Positions 54,212 through 63,563 of a DNA stretch of 64,000 nt are shown here, piece after piece. The notes beneath the pieces were generated by a model, which did not search any database, was not told where the DNA came from, and saw only the letters and a list, made by a program, of their open reading frames with translations. The DNA lies in contig CATYJU010000002.1 of NCBI GenBank assembly GCA_958407995.1, forward strand, positions 1 to 64,000. Reading direction: 5' to 3'. A program made the translations under genes and the position numbers. How positions within the stretch are numbered: position 1 is the stretch's first letter; each line of letters opens with the position of its first letter. Origin of the DNA: an uncultured Collinsella sp. (lineage in GTDB: Bacteria > Actinomycetota > Coriobacteriia > Coriobacteriales > Coriobacteriaceae).

Positions 54212-54243
54212 TCCCCGAGGAAAACACGGATATCCCTCGGGGA
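54212..54243. terminator. Hairpin between the deiminase and carbamoyltransferase genes
   Basis: Nine-base arms TCCCCGAGG (54212-54220) and complement (54235-54243). It may attenuate or process the operon transcript between the two genes. Confidence 0.4.
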
Positions 54244-54290
54244 GCGGTACATGTGGCGCCTAAGCCAAAGAGCGCAGGCTCTAAGGCTCA

Positions 54291-55529
54291 CTAACGACTG
54301 GCCGCCACGTCCTTAGTCCAGCAGTGCACGCCGCCGCCGGACAGGTTAAGCGCGAGGGAATCAATCATGATGACCTTGCGATCGGGGAAGCAGCTCTCAA
54401 GAACTGCCTTGGCCTGCTCATCCTTCTCTTTCACGACCTCGCTCATGCCCTCGTGGTAATAACGCTGGCCAAGAACGACGCCGTTGCAAATCAGGAAGTT
54501 GCAGTAGCTCGCTGCGGCGTAGAAGTGGACGGGGCCCTCGGGCCAGGGGGTGCCATCCATAAACTTGCCGCCCATTTCGTCGATGAAGCCCTTATAGAGC
54601 TCGTAATCTTCATCGCCAGGGGCGATAACGACTTCAATAGGCTCGGCGGTGGGCATACGAACGATCTCGAAGGGCTTGCCCTCCCAGTCCGTTTCGTTGC
54701 TCAGGATCTCGTAGGCTGCCTCAATGCGGCGACGAGACTCTGCTCCAGCCTTGCTCGAGGCTGCCTCTTCATCGGACACCTCGGCAAGAAGAATCTTGTT
54801 CGGAGTGATAAAGCGACACATCTCATCAATGTGAGCTGCAAAGCTCATGCCAAAGACGGGAGTTCCGTCTTCCTTCTCGTCGAGGATGCCCAGTCGATAG
54901 TCGTCGTCCTCGAGCATAGGCTGCGGAAGCCAGATAACCTTGTTGAGGTTGTAGATGCGCTTATACTCGGCCTCTATTTCCTCTTTCGTGAACTCGGGAT
55001 TACGCTTGCGGCATTCCGTGTCCTCGATGGCGATCAGAGTGCCGTGACCGTCAAACTCGCGGTCGCCGCCCTCCGAAACCATTTCGGAATTGACGATATC
55101 GAAGCAACCGAGCGCAACCGCCATGTGAACGGCTGCCTTACGTGCGGACTGGCACTCCGGGGAGTTCTTGTCCCACACGCCGTAATAGGTCCAAGCGGGG
55201 TTGACCATATAAGAATGGCCCTTGTCGTCGACCATGATGCTGGGACCGTTGTCGCGGACATAGAAGTTGGAGTCTTCGAACTGCGTGATCTCGATGCGAT
55301 CGAGATCAACCCCCTCCTCCTTCAGGCGCGAGCGAGCCTCCTCATAGGAGCCGGGGGTGCCGCAATTGAGGTTGACCGTAACGTCGCCATACTCGAGCAG
55401 AGCCTTGATCACGTCAACGCAGGGCTGGCGGTTATCGTAGCCCTCTGCACGGATGTAATCGGGAAGCCATGTCACATAGACGTTGGAGCGCTTCTCGAAC
55501 TCGCCCGGCATACGATAGTTCTCGTACAT
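54291..55529 (-). CDS. Agmatine-deiminase-family (PAD_porph) guanidino deiminase, divergent
   Basis: A 412-residue deiminase. Family features: RDNGP (92-96), EGGDREFDGHGT (153-164), the catalytic His233 in AHIDE, and the nucleophile Cys403 in GGGVHCWTKD. Such enzymes release ammonia from a guanidino group, leaving a carbamoyl (ureido) product. It is about 45 residues longer than agmatine deiminases, and the usual NDETNGHVDN loop is replaced by a longer stretch ending FGMSFAAHIDE, so the substrate may not be agmatine. It is the first gene of the operon. The start at 55529 follows GGAAGGA. Confidence 0.8.
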   Translation of the reverse strand: MYENYRMPGEFEKRSNVYVTWLPDYIRAEGYDNRQPCVDVIKALLEYGDVTVNLNCGTPGSYEEARSRLKEEGVDLDRIEITQFEDSNFYVRDNGPSIMVDDKGHSYMVNPAWTYYGVWDKNSPECQSARKAAVHMAVALGCFDIVNSEMVSEGGDREFDGHGTLIAIEDTECRKRNPEFTKEEIEAEYKRIYNLNKVIWLPQPMLEDDDYRLGILDEKEDGTPVFGMSFAAHIDEMCRFITPNKILLAEVSDEEAASSKAGAESRRRIEAAYEILSNETDWEGKPFEIVRMPTAEPIEVVIAPGDEDYELYKGFIDEMGGKFMDGTPWPEGPVHFYAAASYCNFLICNGVVLGQRYYHEGMSEVVKEKDEQAKAVLESCFPDRKVIMIDSLALNLSGGGVHCWTKDVAASR

Positions 55530-55611
55530 GGTTGGTCCTTCCGTCGGGTTTCCCGCGATGCTGTCCGGCCGCGACAATAGCGGGGTTTCACCTGCTATAG
55601 TACTACTATAC

Positions 55612-55625
55612 CTACCGTTCGGTAG
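55612..55625. promoter_or_regulatory. Candidate TetR operator in the deiminase/TetR divergent region
   Basis: The palindrome CTACCG-TT-CGGTAG lies between the divergent deiminase and tetR genes. A second partial site, ATACCGTTCGCCGTAT (55661-55676), follows, and CTACCG recurs upstream of MFS2. Confidence 0.6.
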
Positions 55626-55753
55626 ATAATTTTGAATAATTGCCGCTCGCCTACTGATACATACCGTTCGCCGTATATAGTGGTCATGTTTGGACACGAA
55701 TTGATGTTCCGTTGCCATCCTTAATAATGTTGGTAGTGCGGAAGTGATTTGCA

Positions 55754-56332
55754 ATGGAGAAATGCAGCGTGAGCACAAGAAAAAAAATATTGGACGCAAT
55801 GTACGATCTTGTGGCAGAAGTCGGTTATGACAAAGCGTCTATCGGAAAGATTTGCGACTTTGTCGGTATATCCAAGCCGTCGGTGTACTACTACTTTCCC
55901 TCAAAAGAGGAGATTTTCACTACGCTCTTGGACAGCATGTTTCCGACCATTGACTATCAGCGCGACTACTCGCTAATAGTCGATAGGGACGGGTTCAAGG
56001 CCGCGCTTATCGAGCTCGGCAATTCAGTTATAGGTGGCTATCGAAGCGATGAAAAGCGCCGGCGCGTGCTGGCCGAGGTTAGCGTTCAAGCAAATCGAAT
56101 TCCTGCAGTTCAGGAACGTCAAGCGACGGCGACCAAACGAACCATGGATGCGCTTAAAGACATCCTTCTTCATGGTGTAGAGATTGGCGCGTTTTCCGAT
56201 AGCGCCGACGTAATGCTCTACGTACAAATTCTTTATACCGTTCTGGAGGGAGCAAGCAATACGGTCGCTCAAGGTGAGGATATTGATGAGAAAGCGGTTT
56301 GGGCGGGAATAGTCGAGCTTATGTTCAAATAG
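55754..56332 (+). CDS. TetR/AcrR-family regulator
   Basis: A 192-residue TetR regulator: helix-turn-helix at about 8-55 (ILDAMYDLVAEVGYDKASIGKICDFVGISKPSVYYYF) and an all-helical ligand domain. It is divergent from the deiminase operon and upstream of, but convergent with, MFS2. CTACCG palindromes at both promoters suggest it represses both. ATG 55754 and GTG 55769 are both possible starts. The inducer is probably the pathway substrate (inference). Confidence 0.85.
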   Translation: MEKCSVSTRKKILDAMYDLVAEVGYDKASIGKICDFVGISKPSVYYYFPSKEEIFTTLLDSMFPTIDYQRDYSLIVDRDGFKAALIELGNSVIGGYRSDEKRRRVLAEVSVQANRIPAVQERQATATKRTMDALKDILLHGVEIGAFSDSADVMLYVQILYTVLEGASNTVAQGEDIDEKAVWAGIVELMFK

Positions 56333-56393
56333 ACCAGCCAAGCTGAAGCGCATGTTGGCGCCCATGGTGCCTGCGGGCAACCTTTAAAACGAA

Positions 56394-56435
56394 AACAGGG
56401 GTCGACTCCAATCTGGCTTGGAGTCGACCCCTGTT
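56394..56435 (-). terminator. 18-bp terminator hairpin between tetR and MFS2
   Basis: Perfect 18-base arms (56394-56411 with 56418-56435) and a 6-base loop. On the minus strand TTTTCGTTTT follows, so it mainly ends MFS2; it also closes tetR. Confidence 0.92.
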
Positions 56436-56469
56436 GCGTGGCAATCTATGCCGGTGCAATCGGCGCTTA

Positions 56470-57749
56470 TTACTTTTCAGCAGCCTTATTGAGAAAGCCG
56501 GAAACGATAGCAAACGCAGCAATCATAAGGTTGCAGGCAATGCAGAAGATAAATACTCCCTGGAATGACCCTGCCATGCCGTAAACCTTCATCATGACCG
56601 GCATTCCAAAAGCACCGACGACATAGCCCGCTGAGCAAACGATCGAATAGATCCTTCCAAAATCGCGTGATCCAAAGAGCGAGAGGAGAAGCATCGGCAT
56701 TGCGGTTCCAACGATGGCGAACATGACATCGTTTACACCAGCTGCAATGATGGAAACGGTCTCATTGCTTCCGCCAATGATAAGAAGCAGGAATGAAAGA
56801 ATGCTGACACCTGTCCATGCGACCGTTGCTTTAATAGCGCCAAGCTTGTCGCATGTTTTGCCCACGAAGGGATTTAGGAAGATATCGGAGAGTGAAGCTG
56901 CCGAGACCATTAAGCTTCCTACGATAGGATTGAAACCGACCTCGCTTGCATAGGTTGGAAACAGCTGGTTCATGCAGCAGGTGAGCTGCGCCACGCAAAG
57001 CAAGAGGACACAGAGAATAAAAGACGGCGTTTTCGCGGCATCGCGGAGTGCCATGCCCGAAAGGACATCTTCCTGCTCATCGGCGCTGCAGCTCTCATGG
57101 GTTTCGGAGGCGGTCTCTCCGTACGGAAGCATATTGCGATCAGAGGGGTTAAGGCGAATGATAAATGCGCTTGCAGGCAAAATCATAGCTGCAGAAACGG
57201 CCGCAAGCACGATGTATCCCGTACGCCAGCCTTGCTGCTCGATGACCAGCGTAATGACAGGACTCAATAACAGCGTGCAGAGAGAATTAACGCCCCAAGC
57301 GAGGCCGATGGCGAGACCGGACGATTTGCTGAACCATTGGTCAATGACATCGGACATGCAGACGCCCGTTGTAAACGAAAAGCAGATGCCGATCACTGCG
57401 GCGGAGACGGTGAACATCCAGACCTCGGTGTAGAACGCCATTGCGGCGCCGGCGGCAATAAGGACGAGTTCAATGCAAATATGCCATGGTTTGCCGATTA
57501 CTTTTGGAATGAAGCGACTCAAAAGCGGAAGCCCAAGCGCAAGGCCAAGAAGAATCGCGGTGAAATAGAAAGAAAAAGAAGTGTAGTCAAAGCCCAGATC
57601 TTCACATACTGGAGCAACGAATGAGCCGGCAATAATGCTATATGTGCCAGTTGTTCCGGCGGACATTAAGCCGAGCGCAATAACGACGACCCAAGCAAAT
57701 GCGCCGCTTTCACGGAGACAATCTTTTTGGCTGGTGTGGTGAGAGTCAT
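56470..57749 (-). pseudogene. Second OFA-like MFS transporter (MFS2) with an N-terminal frameshift
   Basis: From residue MSAGTTGTY (start 57666) the frame encodes 398 residues closely related to MFS1 along the whole length. Homology to MFS1 continues upstream of that Met (W-V-V-V-I-A-L-G-L), but no start codon exists in that frame before a stop. The real start is probably ATG 57749 with GGAG before it, encoding MTLTTPAKK; adding one A to the A5 run (T5 at 57724-57728 on the plus strand) joins the two frames. So it is a frameshifted gene, a phase-variable or slippage-dependent gene, or a sequencing error. Starting at 57666 would remove half of the first span. Confidence 0.75.
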
Positions 57750-57762
57750 GGTTGCTCCATTT

Positions 57763-57800
57763 CTATCGGCAATACATCCTATATGCCTACCGATAGGTAT
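57763..57800. promoter_or_regulatory. Candidate TetR operator upstream of MFS2
   Basis: CTATCGG (57763-57769) and CCGATAG (57790-57796) are inverted, and CCTACCGATAGGTA (57786-57799) resembles the CTACCG palindrome at the deiminase promoter. Confidence 0.5.
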
Positions 57801-57893
57801 ATAAACCAGAGGACTCTTCGTCAAGCATTAAGCGGGGAGAGGGAGTTCTTAACCTGCCGAACGGTAATTAGACCCCGATTTCGCAAGGGTCTC

Positions 57894-57926
57894 AATGCGA
57901 CAAAGGGACTGTCCCTTTGTCGCATT
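57894..57926. repeat. REP-like palindrome, family B, near-perfect
   Basis: AATGCGACAAAGGGAC and its exact complement around one central base. It overlaps the stop codon of the ABC exporter gene (57927-57925) by two bases. Confidence 0.9.
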
Positions 57927-60900
57927 ATTCGGAGCGTAGGGCTTCTACGGGGTCTTTCTTAGATGCGCTGCGGGCCGGCAGTAGGCCGGCGACGACCGTC
58001 AGCAGCACCGATATCGCAATGAGTATCAACGCATCCTGCACGGGCAGGCTCATCAGGTTGGGGACCTGCTTGGCAGCAAGCGCCCAAGCATTAACAGGAA
58101 AGCTTACGAGCACCACGACGGTAACGGCAAAGACGCCGGCAATGAGACCCTCGATAAAGGTTTCGGCATTGAACACGTTGGCCACGTTGCGCTTCGACGC
58201 GCCGATCGCACGCAGGATGCCGATCTCCTTTTTGCGTTCCAGCACGCTGATGTAGGTGATGATGCCGATCATGATGGAGCTCACCACCAGGCTGATACTC
58301 ACGAATGCGATGAGCACCAAGCTGATGGTGTTCACGATGTCGGTCACCGAGCCCATGATGATACCCATGTAGTCGGTGTACGAGATTGCCTGCTCATCGT
58401 GACCAGCGGCTTTGACCTGCTTGTTGTACGCATCGATGTGATCGAGTACGCGCTCCTTGGCCTCAAAGTCGCGCGGGAAAATCTTGACCGAGATGGGGTC
58501 GGCCTCGTCCGCATAGCCCAGTGTGGTCAGATTGTTATCGTAGGTGAGCTTCGACGCCTTGGCATAGCTCATCATGAGCGAGCTCAGGTCCTCGGCGTCC
58601 ATGTTGAAGTGAATGGCATGAGCAAAGGCACTCGCATCCACGCGCATGGCGCTCGCCAGGCTAGCAAAACTCGACGACATCCGCGTCGCCATCTGGCCCA
58701 TGAGCCCTGCTGCGCCTGCCTTGAGCTGAGCTGACACCGTCGCCGCAATCTGATCGCTGATCGACTTCATCACCTGATCCATTGCCTGCTGCAGATACGG
58801 AGTCAGCTGCTTTTGGACATAGTCGGTCATCGCCTGTTGCAGGCGCTCGGCCAAGGCATCGCCGCCGAGCGCTTTGAGCTGGGCCAGGATTTGCTGGGCT
58901 GCGGCATCATTCTCAAGATACGTCGAGAATGCGGCGGCGAGCTTTGACGCGTCCTTAAGATCATCGGGTGTCAGCGCCTTAAACTGATCAGACTGCAAAA
59001 AGCCCTCAAACAGCTGGTTGGCTAGCGTTCCCACCTGCTGCATTTGCTCGGGCGTGAGTTCCAGACCGTCAAAGATACCCGAGAAATCTGGGGCCGGCGC
59101 TTTGGCCATGATGTCGCTGAAGTCGATGTCCTTACCAACGCCCGAAAGGTCAATATCCAGCCCGGACAAATCAAGACCTGACAGGTCCATACCGCCGGCT
59201 GCACCCGAGAGCGCAGACGCATCGAACGAGAACGCGCTCTTGAGCGCCGCCTCGTCCACACTGAACATGCTGCCCAAATCCACGCCTTGCTTGGCCTCGC
59301 CTTGCAGCTCGTCGAAGGTTTTGCCCGTAAAGACATCCGTCTCGGGGCGGGCGAGTTGCTCCTGCACAATCTGCGAATCGGAGGCGCGCTCCATAAGCTG
59401 ACGAGTTAGTGCATGCGTATAGGCAATGCCCGGGGTCAATGCGCTCGCATTGGCCGTCTCGTTAGGTCGCACCACGCCCACAATGTGCACGTCGATACCG
59501 TCGGCAACCTTGGCGGCCATAAAGTCGGCGTCGCCAGACATGTCGGTCCACATGCCGGTCTCTTCGTTTTTGCGATAGGCATCGGCCGGCGACAGCATCT
59601 TAAACGTCGTGGACAGCGCATCGTCGTAGGTAAAGTCGGTACCGGTCTCGGGTGCTTTGACCCCACCGTCGGCCGTCATAGCACTGTTAACCAGGTCGTT
59701 GAGCTCATCGATATTCAGCGCACCGATGCTGTAGAGCGTGTAGTCGCCCACCGTACCGCGGCTCGAAAGCACCATCACGGCTTCGTTGGCGGACGTGGGC
59801 CAGTGACCGGCGACGACATCGTACTGGCTGTCGAGCAGACTCTGGTCGTCAATCATCTCGTTAAAGACCGAGGTTCCCATGGATTCCATGCTCACCGTTG
59901 CCGCCGAACTCGCACCTCCGCTCATGGCCTCGGTCATGGCGTTGGGCACCAGCCGGACAGGCTTCTCATCGCCCTTGCCGGCACGATAGACAACCGGCGA
60001 TACACCGTAGCCGTACTGAATGGCGTTGACCTCTTTATCGATGCCGTCGCCACCGGCATCGAGCCATGCCTTAAAGCTCGTCATGTCGTTGGACTTAACG
60101 CTTGCAAACATGTCCTTTACGGCCGTAACCACGGGGATCTTATCGGTTCCCTTAGCTTTGCCACCAGTACCGTCGGACAAATCCCCGCCGTTGGACGCCT
60201 CATCATCCGCAGCCCCCTGTCCGCCCATCATGGATGACAGGTCGTAGTCCTGCTTGGAGATCGTAAGCGGGTAACTCGAGAGCGTATCCTCCTCGACCTT
60301 TTTGATGTAGCCGTTTACGCCATTGGACAGCGCCAGAATCGCCGCGATACCGATAATGCCAATCGAGCCCGCAAAGGCAGTCATGGCCGTGCGGCCCTTC
60401 TTGGTCATGAGGTTTCGGGCAGAAAGCCCCAGCGCCGTCACAAAGCTCATCGAGGTTTTGCGCGTAGGCTTGGCTTCGCGGCGCGTGGCGTCAGCGACAT
60501 CGAAAGGGTCGGAATCGTCGGTGATCTTGCCGTCCGCCAGGTTAACGATGCGCGTGGCGTATTGGTACGCCAGCTCGGGATTGTGCGTGACCATAATAAC
60601 CAAACGGTCGCGCGCCACATCCTTGAGCAGATCCATGACCTGTACGGATGTCGTTGAGTCCAGGGCGCCGGTCGGCTCGTCTGCCAGCACAATCTCGGGA
60701 TCATTAATCAGGGCGCGGGCAATGGCCACGCGCTGCATCTGCCCGCCCGAAAGCTGGCTCGGGCGCTTGTTAACGTGCTCGCCCAGGCCGACTTTCTCCA
60801 ACGCCTCGCGTGCACGCTGGCGGCGCTCGGCATGCCCCACGCCCGTAAGCGTGAGCGCCAGCTCCACGTTTTCCAAAATGGTCTGATGCGGAATGAGGTT

Positions 60901-61176
60901 ATAGCTCTGGAACACAAAGCCGATGCGGTTGTTGCGATAGGCATCCCAATCGCGATCGTGAAAGTCCTTGGTCGAGATGCCGTCGATCAGCAGGTCGCCG
61001 GAATCGAAATGATCGAGCCCACCGATAACGTTGAGCATCGTGGTTTTACCCGAGCCCGAGGGACCCAGAATGGCCACGAACTCGTTATCGCGAAAAGATA
61101 GGCTTACGCTGTCGAGCGCCACCTGCGTAAACGACTGCGTGACGTACCTTTTGCAAATACTTTTGAGCTCCAACAT
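57925..61176 (-). CDS. ABC exporter: MacB-type ATPase fused to an FtsX-like permease
   Basis: A 1083-residue fusion. The ATPase is residues 1-225: Walker A GPSGSGKTT (38-46), signature LSGGQMQR (about 143), Walker B IVLADEPTGALD. A first span lies near 270-290, then about 650 residues of extracytoplasmic sequence, Gly/Asp-rich with a helical, Gln/Ala-rich section (about 720-840), and three C-terminal spans (about 955-1075) with the FtsX-type GILRAIGASKRNVANVF loop. It is a mechanotransmission-type exporter of peptides, toxins or lipids; substrate unknown. The start at 61176 has GAGAGG upstream; the frame is open 11 codons earlier. Confidence 0.87.
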   Translation of the reverse strand: MLELKSICKRYVTQSFTQVALDSVSLSFRDNEFVAILGPSGSGKTTMLNVIGGLDHFDSGDLLIDGISTKDFHDRDWDAYRNNRIGFVFQSYNLIPHQTILENVELALTLTGVGHAERRQRAREALEKVGLGEHVNKRPSQLSGGQMQRVAIARALINDPEIVLADEPTGALDSTTSVQVMDLLKDVARDRLVIMVTHNPELAYQYATRIVNLADGKITDDSDPFDVADATRREAKPTRKTSMSFVTALGLSARNLMTKKGRTAMTAFAGSIGIIGIAAILALSNGVNGYIKKVEEDTLSSYPLTISKQDYDLSSMMGGQGAADDEASNGGDLSDGTGGKAKGTDKIPVVTAVKDMFASVKSNDMTSFKAWLDAGGDGIDKEVNAIQYGYGVSPVVYRAGKGDEKPVRLVPNAMTEAMSGGASSAATVSMESMGTSVFNEMIDDQSLLDSQYDVVAGHWPTSANEAVMVLSSRGTVGDYTLYSIGALNIDELNDLVNSAMTADGGVKAPETGTDFTYDDALSTTFKMLSPADAYRKNEETGMWTDMSGDADFMAAKVADGIDVHIVGVVRPNETANASALTPGIAYTHALTRQLMERASDSQIVQEQLARPETDVFTGKTFDELQGEAKQGVDLGSMFSVDEAALKSAFSFDASALSGAAGGMDLSGLDLSGLDIDLSGVGKDIDFSDIMAKAPAPDFSGIFDGLELTPEQMQQVGTLANQLFEGFLQSDQFKALTPDDLKDASKLAAAFSTYLENDAAAQQILAQLKALGGDALAERLQQAMTDYVQKQLTPYLQQAMDQVMKSISDQIAATVSAQLKAGAAGLMGQMATRMSSSFASLASAMRVDASAFAHAIHFNMDAEDLSSLMMSYAKASKLTYDNNLTTLGYADEADPISVKIFPRDFEAKERVLDHIDAYNKQVKAAGHDEQAISYTDYMGIIMGSVTDIVNTISLVLIAFVSISLVVSSIMIGIITYISVLERKKEIGILRAIGASKRNVANVFNAETFIEGLIAGVFAVTVVVLVSFPVNAWALAAKQVPNLMSLPVQDALILIAISVLLTVVAGLLPARSASKKDPVEALRSE

Positions 61177-61329
61177 GGACGGCAACCTCTCCCACGCGGG
61201 CACGTTCACCCGCTCTCCTCCGCCGTTCGTATTCGACGCGTTTGTCCTACTCTATCCCCATTTTTTGCCGGAACCAGTGAGGAATGTAACGAAGCGCGCC
61301 AAAAAACGAACGGGACGGCACCCAAAAGA

Positions 61330-61351
61330 AGAGGTCCCGAGCGGGACCTCT
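61330..61351 (-). terminator. Terminator of the TlpA operon
   Basis: Nine-base arms AGAGGTCCC (61330-61338) and complement (61343-61351), GAGC loop; on the minus strand TTCTTTTGG follows. Confidence 0.8.
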
Positions 61352-61430
61352 ATATGGTGGAGTTTATCTTGAAAGGTAGCGGACTACTTCGCACAGCGGC
61401 CCACGATCCTCGCTATGCTTTACGCGTTTT

Positions 61431-62402
61431 CTACTGCTCGCTATTCGCAATCGCCTGGTCGATAAGCTTGTCGAGTGCTGCGCGCTGCTCGGCGGAGCTG
61501 ATGGCTCCCACGATTGGATCCCCTACGATGTTGCCATTCTGATCGATGACATACGTTGTCGGGAACGAGAACAAATTTGACGTGAACTTACCGGCCTCGC
61601 TATCCGACTTGAACCAGATGTTCTTATATGTCACGCCCTTCTTGCTCAGCACGTCCTTGGCATCTGCAATCTCGCCCTTGTTGCCATCGAGCGTAAAGGA
61701 ATTGACGCCCACGACCTGGCCGCCCTTCTCGGCAAGCTCCTGATTCAGCTTCTCAAGATCGCCCAGCTCGCCCACGCACGGCTTGCAAGTAGTGAACCAG
61801 AAGTTCATGACGGTGACCTTGTTCTTAGAGAACAGCTCGTCGCTGCTCACGTCGTTGCCATCCAGGTCCTTGCCCGTAAAGCTGGGGAACTTCGTCGCCT
61901 CGCTCGAAGCATTGGCACCAGCCGTCATGCCAGCGGTCGAAGCGTCGACGCTCTCGCCTGCACTCGGCGTGCTTCCACAGCCGGGGAACTCCTTCTCCAG
62001 GCTCTCGAGCTTGTCCTCGATCTCCTTGATCTGCTGTGCACCGGCCTTGAGTGTCTTAAGCTCATCCGCCGTGAACTCATCCTTGGCGCCGTCGATGGTC
62101 TTGAGCAGAAAATCGCCGTAATTGCTGCCATCCTCAATCATTGCCGAGTCTTTATTTGCCGCATTGAATACCTTTTCCCACAGCGCGTTATCACTCGAAA
62201 AGATCTCGTTCTCCTTCTGCATGAGCTTCGCATACAGCTCAGCGGCCTCGTCGGCATTGGCCGGCTTCTGCGCAGTGAGCTCTGCGATCTTAGGATCGGA
62301 GCTCGCAGATTCGCTCGCATTGCCACCGGGCGCCGAACATGCCACAAGGCACAAGGCCAATACCGGCACCATAAACAGGGCCGCAATCTTAGAAAGCTTC
62401 AT
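61431..62402 (-). CDS. TlpA/ResA-type thioredoxin-fold lipoprotein
   Basis: A 323-residue lipoprotein. The lipobox is LVAC (19-22, lipid on Cys22). Residues 30-170 are a helical, low-complexity region of unknown role with an isolated PGCG at 141-144. A thioredoxin domain (172-315) carries CKPC (207-210) and the cis-Pro segment FSFPTTYV. It should reduce or exchange disulfides outside the membrane. It starts 30 bases after the NapH-like gene, so it may receive electrons through that membrane ferredoxin (inference). The start at 62402 has GGAGG at the right distance; ATG 62408 is too close. Confidence 0.87.
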   Translation of the reverse strand: MKLSKIAALFMVPVLALCLVACSAPGGNASESASSDPKIAELTAQKPANADEAAELYAKLMQKENEIFSSDNALWEKVFNAANKDSAMIEDGSNYGDFLLKTIDGAKDEFTADELKTLKAGAQQIKEIEDKLESLEKEFPGCGSTPSAGESVDASTAGMTAGANASSEATKFPSFTGKDLDGNDVSSDELFSKNKVTVMNFWFTTCKPCVGELGDLEKLNQELAEKGGQVVGVNSFTLDGNKGEIADAKDVLSKKGVTYKNIWFKSDSEAGKFTSNLFSFPTTYVIDQNGNIVGDPIVGAISSAEQRAALDKLIDQAIANSEQ

Positions 62403-62431
62403 AGTCATTCCTCCGTTTTGTCGAAGCTTGT

Positions 62432-63334
62432 TTACTTTTTATCGGCGGTCAAGGGAAGCTTTTCCGCCGACACATCCAGGCCATAGCGATAGCTGATGGC
62501 ATCGACAGGACAGGCCCCGATGCACTTTCCGCACCGGATGCATTCGGCATGATTGGGCGCGCGGACCACATCAACGTCCATCTGACAAACCTTTGAGCAC
62601 TTGCCGCACGAGACGCATTTGCACGCGTCAACCTGAATCCCCAGCAGGGACACCCTATTCATGAGCGCATAGAATGCGCCGAGTGGACAAATCCATTTGC
62701 AGAAGGGGCGGTAGAACAAAACGCTCAGCACTACCACGGCAATGAGAACGGCAAGTTTCCAAGTAAAGAGCTGCCCCAACGCAGATCGAATGCCGGCATT
62801 GGCAATGGCCAGCGGAATGGCGCCCTCGAGCACACCCTGCGGACAGATGTACTTACAAAAGAACGGGTCGCCCATGCCCACGTCGTTAACCACCAAGACG
62901 GGCAGCAGCACCACGGCAAACAGCAGCACGACGTACTTGATGTACGTGAGCGGCTTGAGCTTTTTCGTGGAGAACTTTTTGCCGGGAATCTTATGAAGCA
63001 GCTCCTGCAGCCAGCCAAACGGACACAGAAAGCCGCATACAAAGCGTCCCAGCAGCACGCCGAGCAAAATGAGCGTACCGGTAACATAGTAAGAAAAGTT
63101 GAACTTGGATGAACCTACCACCGACTGGAACGACCCGATGGGGCACGCACCCGATGCCGCGGGGCACGAATAGCAATTAAGCCCAGGTACGCAGACTGTT
63201 TTTCCCGCGCCCTGATAGATGCCGCCTTTGGCAAAGTTTGGCAGGTGAATATTGGTGACCAGCGTCGCCGCCGCCTGAATGAATCCGCGAAATCGGGCCA
63301 AAACATGCGACGCAGTGTTTTCTCTTTTATCCAA
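62432..63334 (-). CDS. NapH-like membrane-bound 4Fe-4S protein
   Basis: A 300-residue membrane ferredoxin with about four spans. Cysteine motifs in order: CVPGLNCYSCP, the NapH-type CGFLCPFGWLQELL, FCKYICP, FCKWICPLG, and two classical 4Fe-4S sites CVSCGKCSKVC and CIRCGKCIGACP. Relatives carry electrons from quinol or flavin to exported redox partners. A TTG start at 63334 is proposed: GGAG lies 10 bases upstream and it overlaps the stop of the CXXC protein gene, implying coupled translation. No ATG or GTG fits near there. Confidence 0.82.
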   Translation of the reverse strand: MDKRENTASHVLARFRGFIQAAATLVTNIHLPNFAKGGIYQGAGKTVCVPGLNCYSCPAASGACPIGSFQSVVGSSKFNFSYYVTGTLILLGVLLGRFVCGFLCPFGWLQELLHKIPGKKFSTKKLKPLTYIKYVVLLFAVVLLPVLVVNDVGMGDPFFCKYICPQGVLEGAIPLAIANAGIRSALGQLFTWKLAVLIAVVVLSVLFYRPFCKWICPLGAFYALMNRVSLLGIQVDACKCVSCGKCSKVCQMDVDVVRAPNHAECIRCGKCIGACPVDAISYRYGLDVSAEKLPLTADKK

Positions 63335-63476
63335 TTCCGATACACTCCAAGCACAGCCTAATCGCTTTGGCCAGCACGGCATCCGCCTCGCCACGCATAA
63401 CGCCAAAGCACACCATGGCAATTCCGACGATCAACAAAGCGACCTGTACCACGGGTTTTACCGCTTTGAACAACAC
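63327..63476 (-). CDS. CD1871A-type CXXC small membrane protein, 49 residues
   Basis: A short gene that is easy to miss. The product has a hydrophobic span (about 9-27, PVVQVALLIVGIAMVCFGV), then RGEADAVLAKAIRLCLECIGIG, with the C-L-E-C pair at 42-45 and the family's conserved C-terminus. The GTG start at 63476 follows AAGGAG by 5 bases. It is translated into the overlapping NapH-like gene. The family name is recalled from its characteristic end; the role is presumed redox relay with the NapH/TlpA neighbours. Confidence 0.8.
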   Translation of the reverse strand: MLFKAVKPVVQVALLIVGIAMVCFGVMRGEADAVLAKAIRLCLECIGIG

Positions 63477-63563
63477 GACCACTCCTTTCGTTACGCGACC
63501 ATTGGACCATATCGGCTATAAAATCCGTGTTAAGCGCGATATGGAATGTGCAAGGAGACTGTT

